From CAXXFQ01 sp963674475 (GTDB lineage: Bacteria > Planctomycetota > Planctomycetia > Pirellulales > Thermoguttaceae): a DNA stretch of 64,000 nt. The DNA lies in NCBI GenBank assembly GCA_963674475.2, contig CAXXFQ010000008.1, positions 372,001-436,000 of the forward strand, in the 5' to 3' direction. Within the stretch, counting starts at the first letter, position 1. The number at the start of each line of letters is the position of its first letter. Position numbers and translations under genes: made by a program. Below the pieces are notes generated by a model that saw only the letters and a program-made list of their open reading frames with translations, did not search any database and had not been told where the DNA came from. Positions 52,864-62,138 of this stretch are shown here, piece after piece.

Positions 52864-53454
52864 GAGAGGCGACCGTTTTTTTAAAAAAATGCGCTAAACC
52901 TTGGATGCCGCAATCATAATCGATCGGCTATCAAGCGCGAAGCGTTTGTCAGGAAAAGATTTGCCCAAAATAAACTTATCGACGTTGGCTGTTTCTAAAT
53001 CGAAAATTCCCGCGAAATACTCGCGATAAGAGGCTGGTTCTATGGAAGGGGGGCGATTTTCCCTAATCTTAGGTACTTGCCCTTCTGGAGCGAATAGATA
53101 CAATGGGTTTCTAAAGGCAAATAGGCCATTTAGTTAAAATGGGGGCCTGTTCAAAAAGGAAAAGGGAGTTCATTCTCCTTGCTGGCAAAAGGTTTTTCTC
53201 GGTAAGCCGAAAGGGTTACCCCCTAAATAGAGGGGTTTCCGGCTCTAGAAAAATGGATGCTTTATCAATTTTCCCCGCGACTCTTTTCTTACTAGCTTAT
53301 AGCTAAACAATAAAGTGTTGTAAGTATCCACTCTGAAACGCGCTCGGATTATTCTTGGTCCGGTTTTACCAACGAAGGGGTAATGTTGCCCTGACCGGAA
53401 AGGCCGTTTTTGGAGATTTTGCTTTCCAAAGCACCCCTCGGAGAAGAAGTTACT
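52864..53454. other. Long spacer with a doubtful short ORF
   Basis: A minus-strand frame at 52894-53103 (69 codons) has mildly coding composition, and a second overlapping frame starts at ATG about 53132 and shifts near a CCCCCC run. No family is recognisable; it could be a decayed gene. The remainder is leader for the thioredoxin-like gene. Confidence 0.4.
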
Positions 53455-53910
53455 ATGAGTTCTATTGCTTTCGCCGCCGTCTTGCAAGCTTCGCTTTTGG
53501 GTTTGGTCCCCATGAATGAAGTCAGCTATTCCTACGAGAAGGCCCGGCAAGAGACAGCCCAAACGGGTCGTCCGATGATGGTCCTTGTAGGGGCCGACTG
53601 GTGTCCTGCCTGTGTGAAGATGAAGAACCAGGTTTTACCTACGATTGTGAAGCCCGGCCTGCTAAAAAAGATCGCTTTTGCGGTTGTGAACCTCGATAAA
53701 GAGTCGAAACTGGGTCGAAAACTGACTCACAACGGCCCCATCCCCCAATTGGTGATGTTCCGAAGGGTCAATCAGCAGTGGAAAGCGCGTCGCTTGATTG
53801 GTGGTCAACAGCCCGAAAAGGTCAAAAAGTTCATCGAGGAAGGGCTCACGCTCGATTCGAAGGCAAAAGCGACTGAAGCGAAAAAAGACTCGGCTACCAG
53901 TGAAAAGTAA
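53455..53910 (+). CDS. Thioredoxin-like protein
   Basis: From ATG 53455 (GGAGAAGAAG upstream) the product is 151 residues. A short hydrophobic N-terminus precedes a thioredoxin fold with MMVLVGADWCPACVKMKNQV (the CxxC active site CPAC) and the cis-Pro loop GPIPQLVMF. The C-terminal 20 residues are Lys/Ala/Ser-rich. It probably acts as a disulfide oxidoreductase, perhaps outside the cytoplasm. Partners are not encoded nearby. Confidence 0.85.
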   Translation: MSSIAFAAVLQASLLGLVPMNEVSYSYEKARQETAQTGRPMMVLVGADWCPACVKMKNQVLPTIVKPGLLKKIAFAVVNLDKESKLGRKLTHNGPIPQLVMFRRVNQQWKARRLIGGQQPEKVKKFIEEGLTLDSKAKATEAKKDSATSEK

Positions 53911-53963
53911 CGAGTCCAGCGAAAAAAACCGATTGTGATCGGGCTCTCTGGCCGAACCATTCC

Positions 53964-54109
53964 TAGAGCGTTTTCAATAAAGCCGGTAGCGTTGCACACC
54001 CCCCTCGGGAAAGACCCCTCGTGTTGCCATAAGTGTAACATTTAAAGGGATTTAGATTTCCCCCTTGGCCGCGACAAAGCAACGCTCCAGCGAAGTTGAA
54101 GACGCTCAA
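53964..54109. repeat. 146-bp element with terminal inverted repeats (MITE-like)
   Basis: The left arm 53964-53995 (TAGAGCGTTTTCAATAAAGC and on to GCGTTGC) is an imperfect inverted match to the right arm 54079-54109 (GCAACGCTCC...GAAGACGCTCAA). The arms are 31-32 bp with about 84 bp between them. The left arm is shared with the dispersed repeats at 14091 and 52747. No ORF lies inside. Confidence 0.65.
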
Positions 54110-54376
54110 TAGGATTGGTCGGTTTGGCGGCCCGGTGATTTGTGGCGTCAACCTCTGGTTTACAGAGCAAGGACCAGAAGCAGTTTTGCCGGAAAATCGC
54201 GGCTTTCCTTCGGAAGGGGCCGTTTTCCGATTCTTGTATCCGGGCAGCCAAAGAGGTATATTGCCCGATGGAAAGATCGTCAATCGGCCTTTTGGGGCTA
54301 TTTCGTATTTTCTTGTTGGTATTTCTCCCTGAGCGTGCGAAAGCGTGCCGGGTTTTTTGTTTTTTTGGACGGAATC

Positions 54377-54991
54377 ATGACTCAACCATGGATTGAAGGG
54401 CGTTTCGAAGACAATGTGATGCTGACGACCGTCGAGCAGGCGATCAACTGGGGCCGTCGGTCGAGCATCTGGCCCTTGTCGTTTGGGGTGGCCTGTTGCG
54501 CGATTGAAATGATGTCGCTCGGTGCGGGACGCTTCGATTTGGAGCGTTTTGGGGCCGGGGCGTTCCGAGCCTCCCCCCGTCAGGCCGACCTGATGATTGT
54601 CGCCGGCACGATTACCTTCAAAATGGCCAGCCGCCTTCGACGCCTTTACGAACAGATGCCCGATCCGAAATTTGTCTTGGCGATGGGGGCCTGCACGATC
54701 AGTGGCGGACCTTATTGCAACCATGGGTATCATGTGGTCAAAGGGGTCGACCTGATCATTCCGGTTGACATCTACGTTCCCGGATGTCCTCCCCGCCCCG
54801 AGGCGCTGCTCGAAGGGATCCTTCGGTTGCAGGACAAGATCGAGGGACATCGGATTGCCAAAACGCCCAACGGCGACCGTGGATTGCTCAAAGGTTTTGG
54901 GCGACGCGGGACCAAAGTGCCCGACGAAATGCCGATCCCGGCCCAATCAGGGCACGGCCAGCTGTACGAGATCGACGAGAAGCGTAGATAG
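54377..54991 (+). CDS. nuoB: NADH-quinone oxidoreductase subunit B
   Basis: From ATG 54377 the product is 204 residues. The four Cys ligands of iron-sulfur cluster N2 are present in [38 protein letters not shown] and [20 protein letters not shown]. NuoB passes electrons to quinone in respiratory complex I. No other nuo gene lies beside it in the window. The upstream open frame to 54140 is unlikely to be translated. Confidence 0.93.
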   Translation: MTQPWIEGRFEDNVMLTTVEQAINWGRRSSIWPLSFGVACCAIEMMSLGAGRFDLERFGAGAFRASPRQADLMIVAGTITFKMASRLRRLYEQMPDPKFVLAMGACTISGGPYCNHGYHVVKGVDLIIPVDIYVPGCPPRPEALLEGILRLQDKIEGHRIAKTPNGDRGLLKGFGRRGTKVPDEMPIPAQSGHGQLYEIDEKRR

Positions 54992-55045
54992 ACGATCAAA
55001 ATGGCCCTTTTCGCCCCTTCCTCCCATCCCCCAATGGCCTAATCG

Positions 55046-55375
55046 ATGATCCCTGCCGCCTACCGCCGTCAAGCGATTGGAGTTCTTTCGATCGGGCTGA
55101 TTGTTTCGGCGATGGCACTTTATCTGGGGTCGGCCGAGGTGGGCGAATCGCTCGGTCTCAGTGCCGCGCTGTGGCGAGTGGGGCTTTTGTTGGGGGTTCT
55201 CTGGTACGCCTATCCGTCCTTGGTTCATTTTCCGGGTTGGATCTTGGTGCCGTCGATTCTTTCTCTACTCCTTTTGACGGTGCGTCCGCGGATTTTTGTC
55301 CGCTTCTTGCCCATTTTGATACCGTTGTTCATCTTGACCTATCTTTTGCGCCCTCGGTCGCAGAAAAAGGGGTAG
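55046..55375 (+). CDS. Small membrane protein, unknown
   Basis: This 109-residue protein consists of four hydrophobic segments (IGVLSIGLIVSAMALYLG, VGLLLGVLWYAYPSLVHF, ILVPSILSLLLLTVRP, FLPILIPLFILTYLL) and a basic C-terminal tail (RPRSQKKG). It lies 54 bp after nuoB on the same strand. It does not look like NuoA. The family is not recognised. Confidence 0.7.
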   Translation: MIPAAYRRQAIGVLSIGLIVSAMALYLGSAEVGESLGLSAALWRVGLLLGVLWYAYPSLVHFPGWILVPSILSLLLLTVRPRIFVRFLPILIPLFILTYLLRPRSQKKG

Positions 55376-55766
55376 TCGCGCCGGTTTTTGCTCCCTGAAT
55401 CGTCCATCGAATGGGGAGCGTCTTCAACCGGATTTCAAAACGGTTGTTTTTTCTTGCCCTTAATCAGGGGGGGCTTTCTCTGTCTGGCGCTCGAGATAGA
55501 TGGATTCAAACACGGTGATTTCTGCGTAAAAGGCCCAGAATCATGTTAATTTACAGGTAACAAGAGAAGGTAGGCGGTATGTGCAATGCTTAGCGAATCT
55601 TGCGTACTGTTCCGTCTGGGGCTACTTTGCAAATTTTGACGATTATTCCTGTTGTGCAAGGTTTTTTAGGCCGATTAGGACTGTGTAGTGACAAACTAGC
55701 CAGACGTTGTCCCAAGGGAAATTCCAGACGGGCAACGCGAAAAAAGAATGAAACCTCCCTGGTAAT
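55376..55766. other. Leader region of the BBP7 gene
   Basis: I see no gene. A possible -35 TTGACG lies at about 55635, but the -10 match is poor. Confidence 0.35.
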
Positions 55767-57143
55767 ATGGCTATGAGAAAGAGAATAATCGGACTGGTAA
55801 TGGTCGCCCTGTTGTTTGTCGGTCAGGCCGACGCGCAGCAGGGGTATGTTGGCCAAGAGGTGATTCCACACGGATCGCCGCTCGCTCCCGATCTGGCCAA
55901 TACGGGCCCGAATGTAGTGCCCAATGCGGCCCTTTCGACAACGATTTCGGCCGAAACGGCGACGGTTGCGCCGGCCGAGATTCCCGCCCCTTATTCCCAC
56001 GCGGCAGCCAATCATTGGTGTCAAGGTACGCCCAAACCGATTCTCGAAGCGACCTTGGCCGAGATGGAACAGCCCAAAGGGCCCTGTCCGGAGATCTATG
56101 GCCGGGGGGAAAATTGTATCAAGGACTGGTATCTCGATCAGCGAATTCGGATCATGTACCATCCGAAGCCCAAAAGGGAAATCACGAGCTATCGGGTCGA
56201 GGGCGCTCGTTCAGATCTTGCCGCTTACACCACCTCGCCCACGTTTGAATCGCAACCCGGTTATGAGGTGACCCTGGGCCATTTTCTCGGGATCGATTCC
56301 GAAGACCGGGAGCATTACGTCGAGTTCACCTACTACGGTGCGAACCGTTGGAATTCCGAGTTTACCGCCAACGCCACCGATGCGATAACGGAAACGGGAC
56401 CTCCGGCCTACAGCTACGGAAACCTTTTCAGTTTTTTCCCGAACGATATCTCCGGTTTCAACCGGGCTGAGACTCATGTGCTTTCGTATTCGTCGCGTTG
56501 GGATAATTTCGAGGTTAACGCCAAAATTAAACAACGTCCGGGGAAGGATCGTTTAGTCCTGCATCCCAACGGCCGATGGCGACGGGAGCCCCAAAACGGT
56601 GCGTTGCAGGGCTTTTTGATGGGGGCTCGCGTATGCTTGCTCGACGAGCGTTGGGGTTGGATGAGTTCGGGAGAGATCGAAAACACGACCTCCGGAGACG
56701 TGGACCCGATCGGCGGCTCCTATCGAAACTGGACCCGAAACCATATGTGGGGTCTTCAAGCGGGTTACGAGGTCAATTGGCAGTGTAACGCGTTGCAGCT
56801 GGGGATTGGATGTAAAGGCGGTTTGTTCGTCAACTTCGCCGCCCAGAAAACGCGGGCCAGTTCCTTTGGTTCCACCGTCGACCCGAACGCCACACGGGAT
56901 CTCGATTACAGGGTCTATGCGTCAAGTCAAGGCTTGGCCTCGCTCGGAGAGGTGAATTTCAGTCTCGAGTACCAACTTCGTCGCAATCTGTTTGCCCACC
57001 TGGGTTACGACCTGATGTTGATTTCCGGTCAGGCCCTGGCCCCCGAACAGGTCACGTTCGAGCCGAATCCCGGCGCGAGGGTCGGCAACGGCGGGATCCT
57101 CATGATGCAGTCGCTGAGCATGGGTCTGGAGTTCGTCTGGTAG
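55767..57143 (+). CDS. BBP7-family outer-membrane beta-barrel protein
   Basis: The 458-residue protein has a signal peptide (IIGLVMVALLFVGQADAQ) and a beta-rich body with strand/turn features of BBP7 barrels: FESQPGYEVTLGHFLGIDSE with HYVEFTYYGANRW, FNRAETHVLSYSSRWDNFE, HMWGLQAGYEVNWQCNALQL, GIGCKGGLFVNFAAQKT and NLFAHLGYDLMLISG. The C-terminal residue is Trp preceded by hydrophobic alternation (SMGLEFVW), as in outer-membrane proteins. It is probably a surface barrel of unknown transport role. BBP7 proteins are typical of planctomycetes. Confidence 0.85.
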   Translation: MAMRKRIIGLVMVALLFVGQADAQQGYVGQEVIPHGSPLAPDLANTGPNVVPNAALSTTISAETATVAPAEIPAPYSHAAANHWCQGTPKPILEATLAEMEQPKGPCPEIYGRGENCIKDWYLDQRIRIMYHPKPKREITSYRVEGARSDLAAYTTSPTFESQPGYEVTLGHFLGIDSEDREHYVEFTYYGANRWNSEFTANATDAITETGPPAYSYGNLFSFFPNDISGFNRAETHVLSYSSRWDNFEVNAKIKQRPGKDRLVLHPNGRWRREPQNGALQGFLMGARVCLLDERWGWMSSGEIENTTSGDVDPIGGSYRNWTRNHMWGLQAGYEVNWQCNALQLGIGCKGGLFVNFAAQKTRASSFGSTVDPNATRDLDYRVYASSQGLASLGEVNFSLEYQLRRNLFAHLGYDLMLISGQALAPEQVTFEPNPGARVGNGGILMMQSLSMGLEFVW

Positions 57144-57205
57144 TCGACGCCACTTGAGAGCCGGGTGTCACCTTTGACGCCACGGAAAAACAATCGAATC
57201 AACGA

Positions 57206-57242
57206 AAGAAGGATGCTCCGGGGGGGCCATCCTTCTTTTTTT
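57206..57242 (+). terminator. Rho-independent terminator after the BBP7 gene
   Basis: AGAAGGATG pairs with CATCCTTCT around a G-rich loop, followed by TTTTTT. Confidence 0.8.
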
Positions 57243-57292
57243 ATGGGCCGGTTTGGGAGAGCCGGTTCTTTCTAACTGATTTCAATTGTTAG

Positions 57293-57463
57293 TCTGCCCA
57301 CTTCTCGGGCGAGATTCTCGACCTCTACGTCGACAGCCTCGACAAGCCGATCGGCGTCACGGCCAACCACCCGTTCTACAGCGAAGAGGCCCAAACGTTC
57401 GTCCCCGCCGCCCAACTTCACTCGGGCGAAACCCTCCGCCAAGCCGACGGCTGTCAACCGTAG
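57293..57463 (+). pseudogene. Remnant of a Hint (pretoxin/intein-like) domain
   Basis: A start-less frame after a TAG at 57290 reads HFSGEILDLYVDSLDKPIGV, then TANHPFYSEEAQTFVPAAQL and HSGETLRQADG, and stops at TAG 57461. The TxNHPFYS...FVPA.L..GE.L...DG pattern is the middle of Hint domains in RHS/polymorphic toxins. Only about 56 codons remain, with no start or downstream toxin. It is a gene fossil between the BBP7 gene and the zinc-ribbon protein. Confidence 0.65.
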
Positions 57464-57475
57464 GGCATCTCGCTT

Positions 57476-59740
57476 CTAATTCATGTCATCTTGGAAATTG
57501 GTATCTGATATTTTCTCAAGATGTTCGATGGCCTCTTTGGCGGCTTGTGATACTTGTGGTCTCTTGCCGCGAAGGAGTTTTTTTAGTTTGGGGATGCTTT
57601 TGGGGGTTCCCAGCTTGGCCAGTTTTTGACAGACATCGACTTGGACTTGAGGATTGCGATCGGAAAGAGATTGCCACAGGGGTTTTTCGGCTCGACTGCC
57701 GAGCCGGTTCAGTGTCTCGTTGAAGAAGAAGGGGTTGGTTTTCCAAACCTCGACGACCGCCTCCGCGATTTTCTCGTCGGGGATTTGGGCCATTCGTTCG
57801 ACAAACGGCTTGTCGTATAATTGCGTCGAGTTTCGAACCGCCTCGGCAAAATCGTTCATGAATTTCGGCGATCCCCAGACCACGGCGGCATCGGCGGCAG
57901 CCAATTTCGAAAGAGGAAAAGTACTTTTCATCGCGCGGAGGATGGCCCGGCAAACCGCTTCACGATCCGCTTGGACCGGTTTTCGATTTGCCAGTTCCGT
58001 GAAGATTTCTTTATTCTGGATTTCATGTCCCGTCTCAAGTTGGTCCACCAATTCTTGAATCGTATGCGAGGAAAGCTTTTGATTCTGAGGGCGACCCGGT
58101 ACCATTCGGCGAGGAGATTTTGCCCTATTCGAGCCTTTCGAAGGGGACGAATCGTTTCGCTTCTCCGGAGTTCCCCAAAATGACGAAACAGGCCCTTCTT
58201 CTCCCGTTTGAAATTCTGGCGAGCGGGGTGGGCCCGGAAACCCACGCATTCGGCCAGGCGAGGGGACAGGTCCTCGTCGCCTCATTCCGTGAGAAGGAGG
58301 AGAAGGAGGAGAAGGAAAGTGAAATGGCCCGGGGGCCGGAACGCCGGTCTGGTTTTTCTTTTTGGGAGTTTGCTCTCTTTCCTTTTCCGGCTTCTGTGGT
58401 TCTTTCTCGACGGTCAGCGACTCGTGGTTGGGATCGAGAATCTCAAAAGAAGGAAAGAACGTGTCGGCCAAAGTATTCAATTGCTGCATATTGGTTGCGC
58501 AAACATTCATCTCGTAGACGCGTTTTCCGACCAAAAGATAGCGAAATCGCAAAAGGAGTGATTGCCCATTGACCTCAGCCTTGAGCACCAAATCCACTGC
58601 CGGATGCATTTGGGCCAGTGTGAATTTTTTTTGTTTTACGATCCTTCCGTTCAAGTCGCCGAGAAGGTCGTGGAACAGTTCGTCGTCGTTCGTGGCTTGA
58701 AAGACTTCTCTCTCGGCATAACCGACACACAGTTGCATTTGTGGAGTCCGAACCGAGAATAGGTTTGTGAAGGGATTGGTGGGTACGTTTTTTCCTTTTT
58801 GAGGATCAACCGGAAAGAGGATTCGGTAATTTCCTTCAACACTTTCAAACGGGACCCATTCACTTTCATCGACAGGATCGGATGCGCCCGAGCCGGCCGA
58901 CTTTTCCGTGAGATCGCCGGGGGCAGTAGAAGCCCCGATAATCAGTCCCGTTATCAAACCCAGGATGACAGATCCTGGAGAGACCAAAAGGAACCAGATC
59001 CCGGCCGGGCGGAAAAAGCCGAATTTCCCAAACAGCCAGCGCATCAAAAGGAGAATCACAACGGTAAGGACAACCACCAGCAGAGAAGGGAACAGAAAAG
59101 CCAAAAAAGGCCCCAATTTCTGAACTGCTTCGTTTGGTTCTGCTGCCCAGGCGGTTAATGCGATAATCCCTATGATAAACAAGGCGCGAAACAGATAAAT
59201 AAGGATCCATAAGTTGCATATCTGGTTTTCGATCGTCTTCCCCCGGTCGGCACGGAAGCCGATGTAGGCAATCAGAGCTCCGAATCCGATATCGAACAGG
59301 GCCGATAACCTTTGCAAAGACCAAGGCAAAAGGAAAAGGGAGCAGAAAACGATCAAGATTCCCAAAGCCATCAGGCAAGCGAGGGGTCGTGACAAAAAGT
59401 ATTCGAGCCCGATTTTATTGCTCGGTCTGACGATCTTTTGCTGTCCGCCGTCCAAAGGGGAATCCATCCATTGATCCAACGGGTCCTGTATCCCCGCGAA
59501 GGGATCGAACGCCAACGAACTGTCGTCCCCCAGGGAAACGTCACCTCTTACGGCATCCTCGAGAAGAGAAGGCGGTTCGGGGATCGGATTTGCCGGGGGA
59601 ATCGGCTTCGCGGGGGGAAGCGGTATCTGAAAATCGTTGCCGCAATTTTTGCACATGACCTGTTTGCCGGCCCATTCGGAAGAGACGTTATATTGCCGGC
59701 CACAATGCGGACACGAGATGGTTTTATTCATGATCATCAA
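57476..59740 (-). CDS. Zinc-ribbon membrane protein with C-terminal HEAT-like repeats
   Basis: The 754-residue protein opens with a zinc ribbon (ISCPHCGRQYNVSSEWAGKQ, VMCKNCGNDF), a Pro-rich linker, then about four membrane helices (LACLMALGILIVFCSLFLLP, ALIAYIGFRA, FRALFIIGIIALTAW, LVVVLTVVILLLM). A folded domain follows (YRILFPVDPQKGKN...), then a Pro/Arg/Ser-rich low-complexity segment (about 465-590) and helical repeats at the end (LGTPKSIPKLKKLLRGKRPQ). This type is common in planctomycetes and of unknown role. The start could be the ATG at 59740 or the third Met. Confidence 0.7.
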   Translation of the reverse strand: MMIMNKTISCPHCGRQYNVSSEWAGKQVMCKNCGNDFQIPLPPAKPIPPANPIPEPPSLLEDAVRGDVSLGDDSSLAFDPFAGIQDPLDQWMDSPLDGGQQKIVRPSNKIGLEYFLSRPLACLMALGILIVFCSLFLLPWSLQRLSALFDIGFGALIAYIGFRADRGKTIENQICNLWILIYLFRALFIIGIIALTAWAAEPNEAVQKLGPFLAFLFPSLLVVVLTVVILLLMRWLFGKFGFFRPAGIWFLLVSPGSVILGLITGLIIGASTAPGDLTEKSAGSGASDPVDESEWVPFESVEGNYRILFPVDPQKGKNVPTNPFTNLFSVRTPQMQLCVGYAEREVFQATNDDELFHDLLGDLNGRIVKQKKFTLAQMHPAVDLVLKAEVNGQSLLLRFRYLLVGKRVYEMNVCATNMQQLNTLADTFFPSFEILDPNHESLTVEKEPQKPEKEREQTPKKKNQTGVPAPGPFHFPSPPSPPSHGMRRRGPVPSPGRMRGFPGPPRSPEFQTGEEGPVSSFWGTPEKRNDSSPSKGSNRAKSPRRMVPGRPQNQKLSSHTIQELVDQLETGHEIQNKEIFTELANRKPVQADREAVCRAILRAMKSTFPLSKLAAADAAVVWGSPKFMNDFAEAVRNSTQLYDKPFVERMAQIPDEKIAEAVVEVWKTNPFFFNETLNRLGSRAEKPLWQSLSDRNPQVQVDVCQKLAKLGTPKSIPKLKKLLRGKRPQVSQAAKEAIEHLEKISDTNFQDDMN

Positions 59741-59814
59741 AAGGGGGTGTTGAAACGACGATGGTTTTGAATCTCAGCCCTCTCTTAGCGAAAGAGGCGT
59801 TTGGGAGAAAGAGG

Positions 59815-60375
59815 CTATTTTTCCTCGGTTTCAATCTCGAGGACAATAACGGTGTCCGCATTGGAAAGAGGCATTTTGACCGTATTGTTTTTGTAGCCTC
59901 CGATAAGGGAGAAGGAACCGTTTGGATTTGACTCGGGGGTATGGGGCATACCGATCCCCAAATCTTTGAGTGGATTTTCTAATATACTCTTTCCGGTCAT
60001 ATTAAAGCCAGAGATCGTGATGCAAACATTATCTGCTCCGGCAAGGGTGCCTTCGATAGGGACAATAGCGATTAATAGGTCTCGCGGCGTTTCAGGAGAA
60101 ACGAATGCCTCAAGGCCGAATCCACCCTGACTTTTTCCTTTTTTGAAAAAGCTTAGGGAGGTAGAGACTTGCGAGGCATTTTCCGGTAGTTCGACTTTGA
60201 ATTTCCAAACGTAAACGTCCATGAGTCCGGCCAGCTCTTTTGCCGTCAAGTCGTCACCGGGCAGCAGTTGAATCGGACTCTTGGGCGTTGTCTCCGCGGC
60301 TGGCAGGGATGCCGTCATCACAAAGGAAAAAACGATGGCCAGGAAGAGGCGGCTTTTCGGGCTCGGGAACGTCAT
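59815..60375 (-). CDS. Secreted hypothetical protein
   Basis: Starting at ATG 60375 (GGAAAGAG upstream), the 186-residue protein has a signal peptide (RLFLAIVFSFVMTASLPAA) and a beta-rich body (VYVWKFKVELPENASQVSTS, DNVCITISGFNMTGKSILEN, ADTVIVLEIETEEK). No family is recognised. It lies 74 bp upstream of the zinc-ribbon gene on the same strand, so the two may be co-transcribed. Confidence 0.7.
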   Translation of the reverse strand: MTFPSPKSRLFLAIVFSFVMTASLPAAETTPKSPIQLLPGDDLTAKELAGLMDVYVWKFKVELPENASQVSTSLSFFKKGKSQGGFGLEAFVSPETPRDLLIAIVPIEGTLAGADNVCITISGFNMTGKSILENPLKDLGIGMPHTPESNPNGSFSLIGGYKNNTVKMPLSNADTVIVLEIETEEK

Positions 60376-60973
60376 GTTTCTCTTTCCATAAAGTAGGCTT
60401 GTGGATTTATGAAAAAATGTCTCCATTTAATAATGATTGTCAATTAAAAGGCAATTGTCAATCCTTGTTCGATGGTTGGTGGTGCAAGGGGAGCTTGAGG
60501 GTAATGTTTTAAAGGTTTTGATCCGATTTTTCAGGCCGTGAGCGTGGAAGGGACTACCTCTTGTTAGGGGGGGGCGTATTTCAAGGGAAAGGATCCTTTT
60601 TGCGTTTTTTCTCTTTTTTAGCGCGAACCTTTGCCGTCGAGGGGGGGTCTTTACCGGTATCGTTCTCGGGTTGGTGTTCGACCTTCAAGGTTGACAAACC
60701 GGGGCATTTCGGTCATAGTAATACATGTTAGATGGTGAATCTGCGCGTTTCCCCGAAGGGTAAGCTCGCGGTAAAACGTGATATCAAAAGAGTTTTGGTA
60801 TGAAAATCTCCCGGTAGGGAGTGGCTTTCGGTTTTTTTGTTTTTCGTGGCCTTTTGGTCCCTGACAGGTCGAAAGCTTTTGATGGAGACGCCCCGTTTCC
60901 CGTTTTTTTGAGGGCGTCGATACTAAAAATTTTCTTTCTTATTTCTCAGCCGCACGCGGCCAGGAGGATTTCG
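60376..60973. other. Long spacer, nothing recognised
   Basis: About 600 bp without a convincing gene. The plus-strand frame open from 60821 is not supported before the ATG at 60974. The spacer ends with the AGGAGG of the next small gene. Confidence 0.4.
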
Positions 60974-61246
60974 ATGCGTAATTTGAATTCGAAGACGATC
61001 GTCATTGCGTTGATTCGCTTTGCGAAACGGATTCGTAATTTCATGACGCAAACGACTACCTCTACGACTACGACAACAACGTCGTGGTCGGGCCACTCTG
61101 TGATGATGCGCGCGGCAGGACGCAATGCAGCTATGGCTATGGCTGCGGACGCGGCCGGTAGGATGCGCCGTGGTTGGCGTAGCTCGGTCGCGAGTTGGCG
61201 TCTGGTCGGCGTTACGCAGCCGTACGGGCTGGCTTCTCTCCAGTAA
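60974..61246 (+). CDS. Small Thr-rich, basic protein, unknown
   Basis: An AGGAGG lies seven bases before ATG 60974. The 90-residue product has a basic N-terminus (SKTIVIALIRFAKRIRNF), a Thr run (TQTTTSTTTTTTSW) encoded by ACG/ACT repeats, and an Ala/Met/Arg-rich C-terminus. Its strong Shine-Dalgarno argues for translation, but no family is recognised. It lies 197 bp before the sigma-factor gene. Confidence 0.5.
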   Translation: MRNLNSKTIVIALIRFAKRIRNFMTQTTTSTTTTTTSWSGHSVMMRAAGRNAAMAMAADAAGRMRRGWRSSVASWRLVGVTQPYGLASLQ

Positions 61247-61443
61247 GGTTTTTTAACGAGTCAAAAATCGACTACTAAAAAACTTCATTTCGAGAGAAAC
61301 GAAGCGTTTCCCGTACGGCAAGACGGTCTTCCGGCTTGTTCCGGTGGGATACGTTGTCGCCGAATTCGACCAACACTCCCCCCGCGCGAAGCAGGCCTTC
61401 CCCATGCTTTTTCCCGCTGCTTGTATCAAGAAAGAAAATCACG

Positions 61444-62049
61444 ATGAGTACCGTAATAAACGAATTGGACTACGCTCCCTCTTACTCCCTTAGCGAAAAC
61501 CCGGGCCATGAGATCGCCTACTGGGTCGTCGAAGCGCGTCGGGGCAATCCCGAGGCGTTCGACCAGCTAGTCGAGCGGTTCGAGTCGACCGTTTTTACGA
61601 TCGCGATGCGACGACTGCGTAATCGGGCCGACGCGCAGGAGCTTTGCCAAGAGGTTTTCCTTCGGGTGTTCGACAAGCTGGACCAGTTAGACGATCCCCG
61701 TTGTTTCGCCGGTTGGATCCGTTCGATCACCGTGCGAATGGCGATCAATCGGGCGGTTCGACGTCGACCGATCTTGACCGACGAGACGGCCCTTTTCGAG
61801 TCGGACTCGCCGCAGGGAGACACCCCGCTTAGCGCGATCCTTGCCAAGGAACGGGTCAACCAAGTGCACGACGGGCTTGGGCGGCTTCGTGATTTGGATC
61901 GTCAAACGTTGGAGGCCTTTTACTTCAACGGCCAATCGATCAATGAGATGTCCGACGAGTTCGAGGCGCCGGTCGGAACGATCAAGCGTCGTCTGCATAC
62001 CGCGCGACGACGGCTGGCCAAGGAGTTGGGGGCGATGGCCGTCAACTGA
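61444..62049 (+). CDS. RNA polymerase sigma-70 family factor, ECF-like
   Basis: From ATG 61444 the product is 201 residues. Region 2 is FDQLVERFESTVFTIAMRRL, NRADAQELCQEVFLRVFDKL and FAGWIRSITVRMAINRAVRR; region 4 is LDRQTLEAFYFNGQSINEMS with VGTIKRRLHTARRRLAKEL. Regions 1 and 3 are absent, which defines an ECF-type factor. No anti-sigma gene is adjacent. An N-terminal tail of about 22 residues precedes region 2. A terminator follows directly. Confidence 0.92.
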   Translation: MSTVINELDYAPSYSLSENPGHEIAYWVVEARRGNPEAFDQLVERFESTVFTIAMRRLRNRADAQELCQEVFLRVFDKLDQLDDPRCFAGWIRSITVRMAINRAVRRRPILTDETALFESDSPQGDTPLSAILAKERVNQVHDGLGRLRDLDRQTLEAFYFNGQSINEMSDEFEAPVGTIKRRLHTARRRLAKELGAMAVN

Positions 62050-62064
62050 GCGAAGGTGAGAAAT

Positions 62065-62106
62065 AAAAAAGAGGTGACAACCGTCGAGTCGTCACCTCTT
62101 TTTTTA
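62065..62106. terminator. Bidirectional terminator between convergent genes
   Basis: AAAAAAGAGGTGAC pairs perfectly with GTCACCTCTTTTTTT around CAACCGTCGAGTC-type loop. It serves the sigma gene and the efflux gene. Confidence 0.85.
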
Positions 62107-62138
62107 TGGAGAAATTGTTGGGAACCCGAATGCTTCAC

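Noticed and set aside
52894..53103. 69-codon minus-strand ORF
   Set aside because: It starts with TTG, lacks a ribosome-binding site and has no recognisable family. Kept only as a possible decayed gene in the spacer note.
53963..54946. 327-codon minus-strand ORF over the nuoB region
   Set aside because: It is antisense to nuoB, whose Cys motifs and codon pattern are unambiguous.
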